From the NCBI RefSeq assembly GCF_000687475.1, contig NC_057316.1:4092001-4156000 (forward strand): 64,000 nucleotides of DNA, read 5' to 3'. Under the pieces are notes generated by a model. The model worked only from the letters and a program-made list of their open reading frames with translations, searched no databases and was not told where the DNA came from. Numbering within the stretch: the stretch's first letter is position 1; each line of letters begins with the position of its first letter. This document shows, piece by piece, positions 45,895 to 56,373 of the stretch. The translations under genes and the position numbers were made by a program. The stretch is from Ustilaginoidea virens. Its lineage: Eukaryota > Ascomycota > Sordariomycetes > Hypocreales > Clavicipitaceae.

Positions 45895-47294
45895 ACTAAT
45901 GAAGTACGGGCAAGCACAAAAATAAGAAGCTAAGAAAAAAAAAGGGGGGGAGTTGGGTGGGGAACTAAATGAAGAGGAGAATTGAAGAAAAAGGAGAAGG
46001 CTTTAGAAGGCCAATGACTGGGAAGAGACTCATTAGCAAAGGGAAACAGAAGTAAGATGCATAGTATAGACGTTAGAAATCCGCCAAGGTTCCTAGTTGT
46101 CCTTCTCTGCCAAGACGACAGGGATGGCGTCAATCGTCGAGAGCTCAAGTGGGAATGAGTGCGGAAACGAAGGTATCACGAGTTGCAATGCGGAACTTTT
46201 TTCTCATGTATTTTCTTGGGTGCGGTTGTCAGACAGAGGAGTCGAGGAGGACGTTTTGCAATCCAAATAATTGATAGACGTGCGATATGCTTTTTTACTC
46301 TGGGCAATGGAATGGAACGGCACTGTTGTCCTTCTGTCGTCGGGGAGAAAGGGTGCTTGTGCTTGTGCTTGTGTATCAAGACGAAAGTCGGAGAAGAGGG
46401 AGAAAGAGCACGAGTAGGACTGCAGATCCATCAACATGATGATCCTACGGAGTATAAAATGCACAAGAGGAACGATAACTTGGCTCCGAGAGGTGGGTTT
46501 TTTACATGCTTATTTATAGTTGTCAGAATGCACAGGGAAAACGCGATAACTATTGCATCATGATTCCAGACTGTAACGAGCGAGCCTGGCTGCCCGAGAC
46601 TCGCTATAACAAGCTATTCACAGTGGGACTAGGGGTACATGGCCATCCCTAAGGGGGTACATGCACGGTTGCAGTGGCTGAGTGGCGTATCCAACCCACC
46701 GATAATCCCAGCCATCCCTTGCAACAAGCAAGAAGTCAATTCATCTCCCGCGGCAAGCCGAAAGATGAAGAGGTGGGGCAAAGAAGGTCCTCCAATTGCT
46801 GGACTCGGCTGCATAATAAAGTGGGGCCCACGCGGCTCTCGGGTTTCCGTGCTCGGTAAACCTTTTTTCCCGACTTGAATTGGAGTTCACCTTCATCTTT
46901 TTCCTCATCCCTCCCGTGTCCGCTGCCTCTCTCTTCGTGGCAGGAAGCTTCGTTGGAACTGGACCAGCGGATCAGTCTTTAATCAGACGCCGTGGTGGCC
47001 ACTGCTCACTTTGCCGCTCTCTTTGCCGCTCTCTTTGCCGCTCTCTTTGCCGCTCCCTTTGCCGCTCACTCAGCCAGATGCCAATGGCCAGTAATTACCA
47101 TAAACAGACACACAGAACAGGATGAGTGTGACGACCTAGAAAATTTGCCGGCCCAGTTGCATCTTGCTTTTGCATCCACAAAGTAACTGTTTCTCTTCTC
47201 TTTTCTCACTCTTTATTTATTTGTTTATTTATTCATTTTTTCCTCTTTCTTTCCCTTTGACTGTGTACCAACCGCCGCGGCAAAGGAAAAAGCC
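45895..47294. other. Intergenic region FAS1/guanine deaminase
   Basis: 1.4 kb between same-strand genes. It contains the FAS1 3' UTR, one exact TACGGAGTA at 46446-46454 and a 12-bp minisatellite at 47010-47069, then a pyrimidine-rich stretch running to the next start codon. No gene seen. Confidence 0.6.
47010..47069. repeat. 12-bp minisatellite, five copies
   Basis: Unit TTTGCCGCTCTC: three exact copies followed by two with one change each (CTCCC, CTCAC). It lies 225 bp upstream of the guanine deaminase ATG. Confidence 0.92.
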
Positions 47295-48885
47295 ATGGCT
47301 CTCACCAAACGCGCCCCTGCATCTCGAATGTCCAAAATCCTCCTGGGGACTTTTATACACAGCAAGTCTCGCGCTCAACTGGAGTACTTGCACAATGCGG
47401 CTGTGGCCGTGGACAAGGATGGCACCATTGTTGCCCTTGCCAAGGATGACCACTCTGCGGACGCCGCCAAGGACAAGGCGTTGAGGGACATGGGCTGGGA
47501 CGTAAACGAGGTTGATGTCGTTCGGTGTGAGGAGGGCCAGTTTTTCTTCCCTGGATTCGTGGGTAGGTTTACGACTTTTGTCCGATATTACCCATGCGCT
47601 GGCTGGTCATGGTCAGCAAGTGTCTCAAGTGCCTTGAGCGTCGCGTCGCGCTTTGCATCGTCCTTCATCGACATGGCTCCGACTGACAAGCATCCAACGC
47701 ATAGACACCCATGTGCACGCCTCCCAGTACCCCAACGTAGGCATCTTTGGCAAATCCACCCTGCTGGATTGGCTTGAGAAATACACATTCCCGCTCGAAG
47801 CTAGCCTCTCGGACCTGTCCAAAGCTCGCAAGGTCTACACGGCGTGTGTTCGACGGACTCTGTCTCACGGCACCACTACCGCAACGTACTATGCCACTAT
47901 TGACGTTGCTGCCACCAATCTTCTCGCCGACTTGTGTCTCTCCATCGGCCAGCGCGCATTCGTGGGCCGAGTCTGCATGGACAGAGAGGACCTTTGCCCC
48001 AGCTACTACCGAGACGCATCTCCCGAGAGCTCCTTGCACGCGACCCAGGAATGTGTCGCGCACGTGAGCAAAATCGATCCCGGTTACGACCTGGTTTCCC
48101 CTATTCTCACGCCGCGCTTCGCACCGTCATGCTCCGGGAACTCGATGAATGGGCTGGCCAAGCTGCACAGGGAGTTGCATCTTCCCGTGCAAACACACAT
48201 CTCCGAGAACAAGGGCGAGCTGCAGCTTGTAAAGGACATGTACCCCGACGCCCCATCTTACGCTGCCGTTTACGATGCCCACGGCTTGCTCACTGCCAAG
48301 ACGGTTGTCGCACATGCAGTCCACTTGACCGAGGACGAGGGCCGCCTGATTGCGCAGCGTCAATCCAAGATTTCCCACTGCCCCTGCAGCAACTCCTGCT
48401 TGACAAGCGGCGAAGCCCGCGTCCGCTGGATGTGGGAAAAGGGGATAGAGGTCGGTTTGGGCACGGATATGAGCGGTGGGTATTCCCCGTCGGTTCTGGA
48501 AGCCGCTCGACAGGCTGCCCTGGTGAGCCGTCATCTGGCCATGCAGATAGAAGACGAAGAGCTCCGCGAAAGGAGCAAGCTTACGGTTGAGGAGGTGCTG
48601 TATCTGGCCACGAGGGGAGGAGCGCTCTGTCTCGGGCTGGGCGACAAAGTCGGCAGCTTCCAGGTCGGAAAGCAGCTGGACGCTCAGCTGATTGGGTTAG
48701 GAGTCGTGGGCGATGACGGAACTCGGGCCGGTGAGGGTGCAGGCGACTGGGTGGATGCGGGCAACGTGGATGTGTTTGGATGGGAGACGTGGGATGAGAG
48801 AATCGCCAAGTGGCTGTACAATGGAGATGATCGCAACACCAAGAAGGTTTGGGTCAAGGGAAGGCTGGTGCATTCTAGACGATGA
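47295..48885 (+). CDS. Guanine deaminase
   Basis: Zinc amidohydrolase converting guanine to xanthine in purine salvage and catabolism; cytosolic. Two exons, 47295-47562 and 47705-48885, give 482 aa; the 142-bp intron joins FFPGFV to DTHVHASQYPN in phase. Metal and active-site motifs are DTHVHASQ (HxH), SHGTTTATYYAT, LTPRFAPSCS, HISENKGE, AHAVHLTEDE, SHCPCSNSCL and the terminal Asp in GLGTDMSGGYSPS. The C-terminus FQVGKQLDAQLI is the usual return to the beta-sandwich. The first ATG gives MALTKRAPASR before MSKILLGTFIHS, so the second Met is an alternative start. An Asp/Gly-rich segment near residues 440-455 is a small insert. The budding-yeast orthologue is GUD1. Confidence 0.95.
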
Positions 48886-49518
48886 GGCGTGATGGAACGG
48901 GTTTGGGCCAGGAGCCTTGTGGACGAACAGCACCAACGAGGAGGAGAATGAATACGACGACGACGACGACGACAAGGACGACGACGATGGCGACGACAAG
49001 GACGACGACGACGGGCAAACGCAACCAACCGTGTCATCTTGGATGTGAGGTGCTTGGCGTATGCTGCCAGTTCAATGACCGTCCAGATGGGTGCCGGTTG
49101 CAAGACCTTGCGCACAAAGACAGCTCACTGCCCCCTTTTCCTGATGCAAGGAAATTCAAGTCTGATCGCAAAGCCTTGTCGCACGAAGCTACATGAATTC
49201 TAGAAAATCACATCTATGCAAACTTGAATCGATTCTTGCGTCCCCCATCTGTGAGCACACCAACGTTTTGATCTGGAGAGCATGAAGACGTCTGGTTGTT
49301 CCTCTCTCCGACCTTGCCAGCAATGGGACGAAACAAGAAAGAACAAAGACAGCAACGACAAGGACGATATAAGGGTTGGATTCCCGCCCCTTCCGATAAA
49401 CCCGCTTTGAATGCGCCTCGGCCAAGCAAACTCACGCCAACGCAACTCCATACAAACCAACAACCCACCTCGTGCATTCCCCCCTCCCCCCGATGAAACT
49501 CTCAGTCAGTTTTGCGCG
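48886..49518. other. Convergent intergenic region with ACG repeat
   Basis: 633 bp between the 3' ends of guanine deaminase and the bZIP-like gene. An ACG/GACAAGG trinucleotide-type repeat runs from about 48954 to 49015. No gene seen. Confidence 0.65.
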
Positions 49519-50862
49519 TTATTCTCCAGGCCCCCAGTCGGGGTCCGACTCGAGATAGATAAAAGTCTCGCTCGGACCCAGCTGCTCGTGCTCGGCAGCT
49601 GTGCCGCCATCAAGACTTGCGGCAGGACGAGCGCAAGGCGGAGCCGGAGCCGAAGCCGAAGCCGAAGCCGCATCAGCAGGGGGCGATCCGGCAAGATGCG
49701 CACCGGCAGACAAGGCCTGCGCCTGAGCCGCCTCGGCGTACTGGCGGGCGGCCCGCTGGTTGAGGTCTCGCTTCTGACGAGTGCGGTTTTTGTGGCGCTG
49801 GCTGCGCTTCTTGGTCTCCTTCTTGGTCCTGTCCTTCCTGCGCTGCTCGTAGCAGGCGTCTCGCCTCTGGGCGATGGCGTGGCGGATGCTCTGCACGATG
49901 GCGCTGTCGATGGTGTAGTAGGTCTCGGGCATGCCGCCCAGGGAACTGACCACGGCCTCGAGCCAGGCTATGTGGAAGGCGTTGTCCACCAGCCTCTGGT
50001 TGGCGTTGTCCAGGTTCTCGCTCTTGAGCCTGCGGCTTCTCTTGGCGGCCTCGTTGTTGCGCTCACGGTCCACCCGTTGCGACTCGGCGGCGATGCGGTT
50101 GTTGATGATCTCTGCGGCGGCGCGCTCCTCGCGCGAAGCGTCGTCGGCCAGCTTGACGTAGTCTGGAAACACCTGCTTCGGATCCATTTCGCCGATGGTG
50201 TTCTCGGGGAGGACGGGGGGGTCAATCATCGGCCGCTGCAGCGCCCTCATGACGCGCTTATGGGTTTTCTGAAGCTCGTGGGGGTCCGATAGGCCGCCGA
50301 TGCGGATCTTGAGCTGCTCCAGACTGTAGCCCTGGAACAGAAGATGGGAAGGGCCGACATTGACGCTGCGCGAGGGCAGTTTACCACCACTCTGGTGCGG
50401 CTGCGGCTGCGGCTGCGGCTGCGGCTGCGGCTGCGGCTGGTGGGAGTTGTTGCTGGTGTAGTGATGATGGACGACGGGATCTGGCTGGTGGTTGTACGGG
50501 TCACGGCGAGCTTGGTACCCCCCGGGCAGGGTCTGCAGCACGCTGGGGAACGCGAGGCCGTTGGAGACGATGCGGTTCTGGCCCGGGCTGAAGCTGCCGC
50601 CGTGGAGGCTGCTGTCGACGGCGTCCAGAGCCTGGGGCAGGAAAAGCCCTCCAGAGGCCGACGACTGGCGGCCGGCCATGTGCGGCGGAACGCCCGCGTG
50701 CAGCAGGCAGAGGCCGCTGCTGTCAGGAGCAGGCTGCCCGCCGACCAGGCCGTGATGAAGGTCCTCCCTGCCCATGGCGGTCTGACGGCGAGCGAGGCGG
50801 TCGCGGCGGACCCGGGCGCTGCCAGTGTCACCGCCGTCAGGCAAGCCGTAGCCTCCAGCCAT
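49519..50862 (-). CDS. bZIP-like transcription factor
   Basis: Single-exon protein of 447 aa; an in-frame TGA lies just upstream of the ATG. Residues 264-280 (RVDRERNNEAAKRSRRLK) match a bZIP basic region of N-x2-A-A-x3-S-R form. Leucines at 284 and 291 start a zipper, but the heptads are short and imperfect, so dimerisation by a classical long zipper is doubtful. A second very basic stretch (about 342-367) may be a nuclear signal. Other parts are low complexity: a Gln-Pro run (about 142-156) and an Ala/Ser/Pro-rich tail. Residues 175-245 (LLFQGYSLEQLKIRIGGLSD and onward) look folded. The family call rests on the basic region. No orthologue is named, and the targets are unknown. Confidence 0.75.
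   Translation of the reverse strand: MAGGYGLPDGGDTGSARVRRDRLARRQTAMGREDLHHGLVGGQPAPDSSGLCLLHAGVPPHMAGRQSSASGGLFLPQALDAVDSSLHGGSFSPGQNRIVSNGLAFPSVLQTLPGGYQARRDPYNHQPDPVVHHHYTSNNSHQPQPQPQPQPQPQPHQSGGKLPSRSVNVGPSHLLFQGYSLEQLKIRIGGLSDPHELQKTHKRVMRALQRPMIDPPVLPENTIGEMDPKQVFPDYVKLADDASREERAAAEIINNRIAAESQRVDRERNNEAAKRSRRLKSENLDNANQRLVDNAFHIAWLEAVVSSLGGMPETYYTIDSAIVQSIRHAIAQRRDACYEQRRKDRTKKETKKRSQRHKNRTRQKRDLNQRAARQYAEAAQAQALSAGAHLAGSPPADAASASASAPAPPCARPAASLDGGTAAEHEQLGPSETFIYLESDPDWGPGE
50393..50441 (-). repeat. Coding hexamer repeat (Gln-Pro run)
   Basis: About eight GCGGCT units on the + strand, coding for alternating Gln and Pro in the bZIP-like protein. Confidence 0.85.
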
Positions 50863-50931
50863 GTCTTGGCGGCGCGAGATGATTCAGGTAGGAGGCGGAG
50901 GATGAAGAAACAGAAAAGCTTGGGGGTGGTA

Positions 50932-51095
50932 TCGACGCCGATGCCGACGCTGTTGCTGATGCTGATGCTGATGCCGACGCTGTTGCTGATGCTGTTGCCG
51001 ATGCTGTTGCTGATGCTGTTGCTGATGCTGATGCCGACGCTGTTGCTGACGCTGATGCCGACGACGATGCCGATGACGATGCCGATGCCGATTCC
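50932..51095. repeat. Degenerate GCTGTTGCTGATGCCGA minisatellite
   Basis: About 160 bp of GCTGTT, GCTGAT and GCCGAC/GAT hexamers in mixed order, 70-235 bp upstream of the bZIP-like start codon. An in-frame stop separates it from that ATG, so it is promoter or 5' UTR. Confidence 0.8.
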
Positions 51096-52668
51096 GCCTC
51101 GAGTGAGATTAAGAAGGCGTCGCCACTCTAACCTTCAAGACGAGTCAGTCCCGCCGCCTTTAATAGTCGACGCTCTCCTCTCCATTTCGCCCGTCCATAA
51201 GGCCGAGACGCTTCGGACGGTGGAACCGCGCCATCCACCAACCCCATTCAGTCACCATCGTCCCAAAACACATCATCACCCGCACGACAGCATGCCAGAG
51301 GGAGGGGGGTTTGGGGGGGGACAACGCACCGGGGAGGGGCGGCTTCGCCATCCGTCCCGCCTTCCAGAAAAGCCACTGGGCCACTTGAATAGATGGGAAA
51401 AAAAACACAACCGCAGGAAACACATGGATTCATACCCGTGGCGAGCTGCCCGCCGCCCAGCGCGGCCGCGTGACGCGCCCTGGAAAAAGGGCTGCCTAGC
51501 TTGCTCTGCGCAGAGGCCCAATGATTGCGTGCGTGAATTGTTGGATACACGCCGTCCCAACTTCGTCCCGTGTCCTACTTGGCCTGTTGGGGAGGGGGGC
51601 AATGAATCAAAGCAAAGTCCGGGAAGGCCGGGGTGTCTCGTTACCCACCCCCTTTTTCCCCCACCGGCGACGTTGAGTGTGTTATCCTTTTGCCCTCCGT
51701 GCAGCGCTTTCTTGCCAGCACGGTGATGGGTATGAGGGAGGACGTATGGCCCCGTTGATTCAGGCTGGCGCTGGGGGTGGAAGAGCGGGGGGGGGGGATG
51801 TTGATCAACGTCGAGGGCGGGAGGAGTTGTCTTGGGCGGAAGGTCGGAAGGGCTGGTGGCGGGTGGCGGGTGGAGGAAGAAGAGGGCTCGTTTGTATGGG
51901 CGAGCTGATGGGGAAGGAAAGGAGGCTGAGCGCGGCAAACGGGCACAGAGGGCCTGGATGCTATTCAAGGAACGGGCGTGTGCGGCCTGGACGCATCTCA
52001 CCATGATGATGCTGTGCTGGTGCCGGGCAAGCCCAACGTGCTCGTCAGAAAAACATTCGCCAAGTCACAAATCGCCACGGCGGACGCTGCTCAGCACCCT
52101 CCTGCGCAAGGAGGTCTGCACACGCCGGCAACGTTGCGTCCCACGTAGGACTCTAGCGTTGGGGAGAAGCGTCTTCCATGTCCATGTCCGTCCATGTCCT
52201 GGGGAATCCGCGACGTCTGGTTCCAGGCACAAAGAGCCAAGATGGAGCAGAGATCCAGGGCTTAACGAGGAACGAGCACCACGCCGGGAACGTAAAGAGC
52301 AAAGCGGGACCAAAAGAAGATGGGTGGCTGGAAACATCGTGACTCGAGAAAATGAAGCCGGGATGGGGCCTGGCTTCGGGCTTGTTTTGGTCGTAATCAG
52401 TCACCCGTCAGGCCGAACAGAACATGTGCTGAGCCGAATCAACCGTGAAACCAAGATTGAAATTCAACAAAGCCCCACCACCTCTTTGCCCCAAGCCCCA
52501 TGCCAATGGCTCTATTTACGCTATGAAGCATCCGAGAGGAACATGAAGTCGTGCCCCTACAATACAAGGTGAGAAGCCCAGCCTCCATCATGACATGCGT
52601 AGTTTTTAGCTCGGATCATTGTCCGCCACATCTCATCGTACAAGGAAAGAAACGACAACAGCAACGGC

Positions 52669-52970
52669 AAGGAGAAGAAGAGGGAGAAGAAGAAGACGAC
52701 GAAGAAGAAGGAAAAGAAGAAGAAGGAGAAGAAGACGGAGAAGAAGAAGGAAAAGTAGAAGAAGGAGAAGAAGAGGGAGAAGAAGAAGACGACGAAGAAG
52801 AAGGAAAAGAAGAAAAAGGAGAATTCAGAAGAGAAGAAGACAAAGAAGAAGACGACGAAGAAGAGAATCAGAAGAGAAGAAGAAGGCAAAGAAGAAGACG
52901 ACGAAGAAGAGGAGAATCAGAAGAGAAGAAGAAGGCGAAGAAGAAGAAGGAAAAGAAGGAAAAGCAGAAA
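52669..52970. repeat. ~300-bp GAA/GAAGAC purine-rich tract
   Basis: Almost all + strand bases are purines, as GAA, GGA and GAAGACGAC units with a larger irregular period. It ends about 30 bp downstream of the XlnR-type stop codon (which lies on -). Translated frames are only Glu/Lys/Arg runs and are not genes. Confidence 0.85.
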
Positions 52971-52999
52971 TAAAAGAGCCAAAAACAGGGAGATTGCCG

Positions 53000-55900
53000 T
53001 CACAGGGCTAGGCCTGTGCCGTCTCCTGTCCAGCGATACAGCCCAAGCAGCTCTCGTCGGCGTTGCAGCTGCTCGCCCATGTCCTCAGGGACGCGTCCTC
53101 GGACTAGTGCCAGAGCACCTCGCATGACCTTGCTAAACTTGCGCTTGTTCGGCCCCCCGAGATGATTAGTAACTTTGCCTGCAGCAGCCGACTGAGGAGG
53201 AGGGGGGAGGCGGCTGTGGTTGGGATTCCGGTTCCCTTCCTTACCTGGTACTCGGTACTCAGCGTGACGACGCATGCCTCGTGAGCCCGAACAATGGTCT
53301 CGCACGCTCGAACCACGTTCGGCGACGCCTCGGCTTGCAACTTGTCAGCCATCAGCAGCAGCAGGAAGGATCCATGCAGAAGATAGGCCCCGAAGAAGAA
53401 GGGCATCAGCTCCAGCCCGGCGTCGTACTCGAGAATCTGGCCGACGGCTTCGGCAGCGGCCACGGCGTGTCCAGACGCAGTGACGAACTCGGGCGACGAG
53501 ATCCACAAGTCTTGGTCGTCGAGGAGATTCAGCGGATCCCACTTGCCCTCGAGCAGGATGTGAAGGACGTGCATGACGTGGGTGCCGTACGCCGAGACGG
53601 CCCGGGCCCGCGCCTCGGTCTCTGTTATGCGGCTCGAGGCTGTGTGGACAGAGTGCGCGGACGGGCTGCTGGTTGCCTCGACGGCTCCTCGCTGCGCAGC
53701 GTCCGCATGTAGGCCCCCGACCTCGAGCACGGCCGTGTCTTCCGTCCCGCCATCCGCGCCCTCAGCAGCCTGAGCAGCCTGAGCAGCCTTCCTCAACTCC
53801 AGCCGCTTGAGGGACTCCTCGTACGACTCGAGGTGCTGCCGGATTCTTGATGCCCGGCGGCCGCATTCGCCGGAAGCTCGAAAGGCCGATCCGAATCTTG
53901 GGTGGTTTCTTGCGTGGTGCAAGTCGACTATCTCGCCAAGGATGGTCATGAGCGGCAGGAAATACCCAAAGATGCAGTCGTCCCGGCATTCGAACTGTGG
54001 GCCGAACCCTGGACCCTTGGCAGCCTCTTGGTTTTTGGAAACGATGCCCAGCATTCCCGAGCCTGCTGGGCGGGAACGGGAAAGTGAAAGGGAAAGCGAA
54101 TGGGGACCGATACCTTGACCGTGACCGTGACCGTGACCGTGAACGAAATCGAAACCGAAACCGAAACATCCGCTTTGCCACGCAGCATCGTCGAGCGGTT
54201 GTCGAAGGCGCGCGCACTCCACATCCAGCAGGGACAAGGGCCGGTTGTAGCAAAGAGCTAGGTGTCGATCCACCACGTACAACAACCACCAGACCCGCCG
54301 TCGTTCTTCTCTCGTCTCTTCCGTAACGTACCCAGGGCTGTTCCGGAGTATGTCATGTCCGTCCATGCCATCAGCCTCCGTCTCGCTCGGGTCAAAGCTC
54401 GGACGAGGCTCGCTCGGAGCCAGCTCGCGGCCCAGCCTGAGCTCGCGAGCCAGGGACCAGGTCACGTTCCACCACCTCAGGCTGGCGCCCTTGTATTCAC
54501 TGGCCGACACAACCGTGGCTAGGTGGATGTACGTCACGAGGTCGTCCAGCTGACACGAGGCTCCCAAAACGTCGGATTCCCCGGCAAGAGCAGTGTCTAT
54601 GCTGAGAGGGCCAGGAAGTGCCGAGCCCAGACCTCCGAGAGCGGCAGCCGCCGCCGCCGCCGTCACGTCTTGATCCGGGTTTGCGCAAGCCGTTTCGGGA
54701 GAGCTGTGCAGCAGCGGCTTGAGCAGCCCAATCGTCAGCTCCAGCAGCTTTTGACAGATTTGGCCGCGAGCCGAGGGGACGCTTGTGAGCAGGGGAGCCT
54801 CGCTTGTCTGAGCAGCTACCCACAGCATGCTGGCGAGAAGGGCGGGCTGGCATTTTCTCGGTCTCGTCGGATGCAGGAATGCCCGTCTTCGAAAGACGGA
54901 TGCCAGAATGTACGGCGACGTGGGATGCAGATCAGCGGGCGACGAGGATGATGCAAAGTAGAAATCAATCAAATCACAGGCAAGGGGGATTGGCACAATG
55001 CTGGAGAGGTAGGGTAGTAGAGGCTGCAGAACAGGATACCGCAACGCGTTTTGGCCGTAATTGGGGCGCTGCTGCACCGGCGTTTGAAATTGGCCGTGTT
55101 GGGGTTGCGCAGGAACGGCCACGCCGCCCCATGCCGAGTTGGACGAGGCAGAAGCCGCCATTTGATAGCCTCCGAGAGGGGCGTTGGCCAGCCGGAAGCC
55201 GACGCCGCCGCCGCCGCCGCCATGGTTGAAATCGCTCGGGCTTTGCCCGTCCAGTATTCCAAACGACATGTCTGGATAACCGTGCACGCTGCCTTGGTGG
55301 GCAGCATGTCCGTACCCCGGGTTGCTGCCACCCAGGAGGTCATCGCTGTTGAGGCTCTGCCGATCGTAGCTTGTGGAAAGGTTGCCGTAGGCTCCCATGC
55401 CCATGGGCCGGCCGTCGCTTATCCCGTCCGGCGTCATGTGCAAGGAATGCTGCTGTTGCATGTGAGCGTGGTCGGCAAGGTCGCTGAACTGGCTCGGCGT
55501 CGTGGCTGATTGTACCGAGGCGAATTCGGACGGGTCCATGGAAGCGGTACCGCCCAAACTGCTGTCGTGCACAGCGCCGAGGCCGTTGCTCGACATGGAC
55601 TCGCTCCGAGCGTTTCCCATGAGCCCATCCGTTCTGTCCTCGGTGGCTGGCGAGTTGCTGGATTCCTTGCCGTCGGATATGTCTCCAGACAGGCTCGAGG
55701 CAGCAGCCGCAGCTTGCGCCGCAGCTCTTTCCGCGAGATCCTTCCGAGACGCTTTGCCTCGTTTCTTCTTCTCACGCATATACTCGCAGCCGAGTCCATA
55801 TTCTGCGACAGGAACATCCAAACCGTCAACATGTGACTCTCCCAGGAGAAGACCAAGTGGTGGCGAGCAGAACCAAAACTTACCCACGCAGTGTGCACAG

Positions 55901-56194
55901 GGATGTTTACCATCGCATTTCGTTCGCAGTTGGTTACACTGGTCGCATGCTCGGCTTATCCTTCTTCGCACAGGCCCGGCAGTCCCCGATGCCTTCCCCG
56001 AGGACCCCAATTGTCGTACGCGCTGCTTGTGGTGATGACCTGGACGATCCAGGGGCGCAGCCTCTCTGGGTTGAGAACTGCCCATGTGGTGTTGCTGGAC
56101 AGGATGTATGTTGTAGTGCGAATCTTGGTAAAATGGCGGCGCAAAGGACATGCTATTGTTTCCATGATGGTGATGACGATGTTGTTGCTGTTGT

Positions 56195-56241
<47 letters not shown>

Positions 56242-56373
56242 TTGTTGTTGTTGCTGCTGCTGCTGCTGCTGTTGTTGTTGTCCGTGATGAGTCGCTGAGA
56301 GAGAGCCGTGAAGGGCCGGAGACGAAGACGTAGTGTCGTAGGGCGAGTACCGATGCAACGGATTAGACAACAT
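53000..56373 (-). CDS. xyr1: XlnR/Xyr1-type Zn2Cys6 transcription activator
   Basis: Orthologue of the xylanase/cellulase activator called XlnR in Aspergillus and Xyr1 in Trichoderma; in those fungi it switches on hemicellulase and pentose-use genes. Three exons, 55884-56373, 53245-55802 and 53000-53143, give 1063 aa. It starts [10 protein letters not shown] like Xyr1. The zinc cluster (about residues 143-170) reads [20 protein letters not shown], then HPCAHCV, an 81-bp intron in phase 1, then [19 protein letters not shown]. Conserved blocks follow: [80 protein letters not shown] and [20 protein letters not shown]. The last exon gives [19 protein letters not shown] and [13 protein letters not shown]. 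It is longer than Trichoderma Xyr1 (about 940 aa) because of a 33-Gln tract (residues 32-64) and several Gly/His/Ser-rich inserts. Confidence 0.95.
56182..56280 (-). repeat. 33-codon CAG/CAA (polyglutamine) tract
   Basis: Thirty-three consecutive Gln codons, CAA and CAG mixed, in the first exon of the XlnR-type gene, followed by His codons. Codon mixing suggests it is older than a simple slippage expansion. Confidence 0.95.

Larger units (their letters stand above)
50863..52999. other. Intergenic region rich in simple repeats
   Basis: 2.1 kb between the bZIP-like gene (its promoter lies at the left) and the 3' end of the XlnR-type gene. The left part has a GCTGTTGCTGATGCCGAC-type repeat and the right part a long GAA/GAC tract. 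Open frames in between are repeat-driven or lack domains. No gene is supported. Confidence 0.6.

Noticed and set aside
50344..51726. 460-aa open frame on + over the bZIP-like gene and its upstream repeat
   Set aside because: The middle is only the minisatellite translated (Met/Leu/Pro runs). The left part is antisense to the bZIP-like protein.
52619..53011. Glu/Arg/Lys-rich frames on + near the XlnR-type stop
   Set aside because: Pure translation of the GAA/GAC tract; all three frames are open for the same reason.
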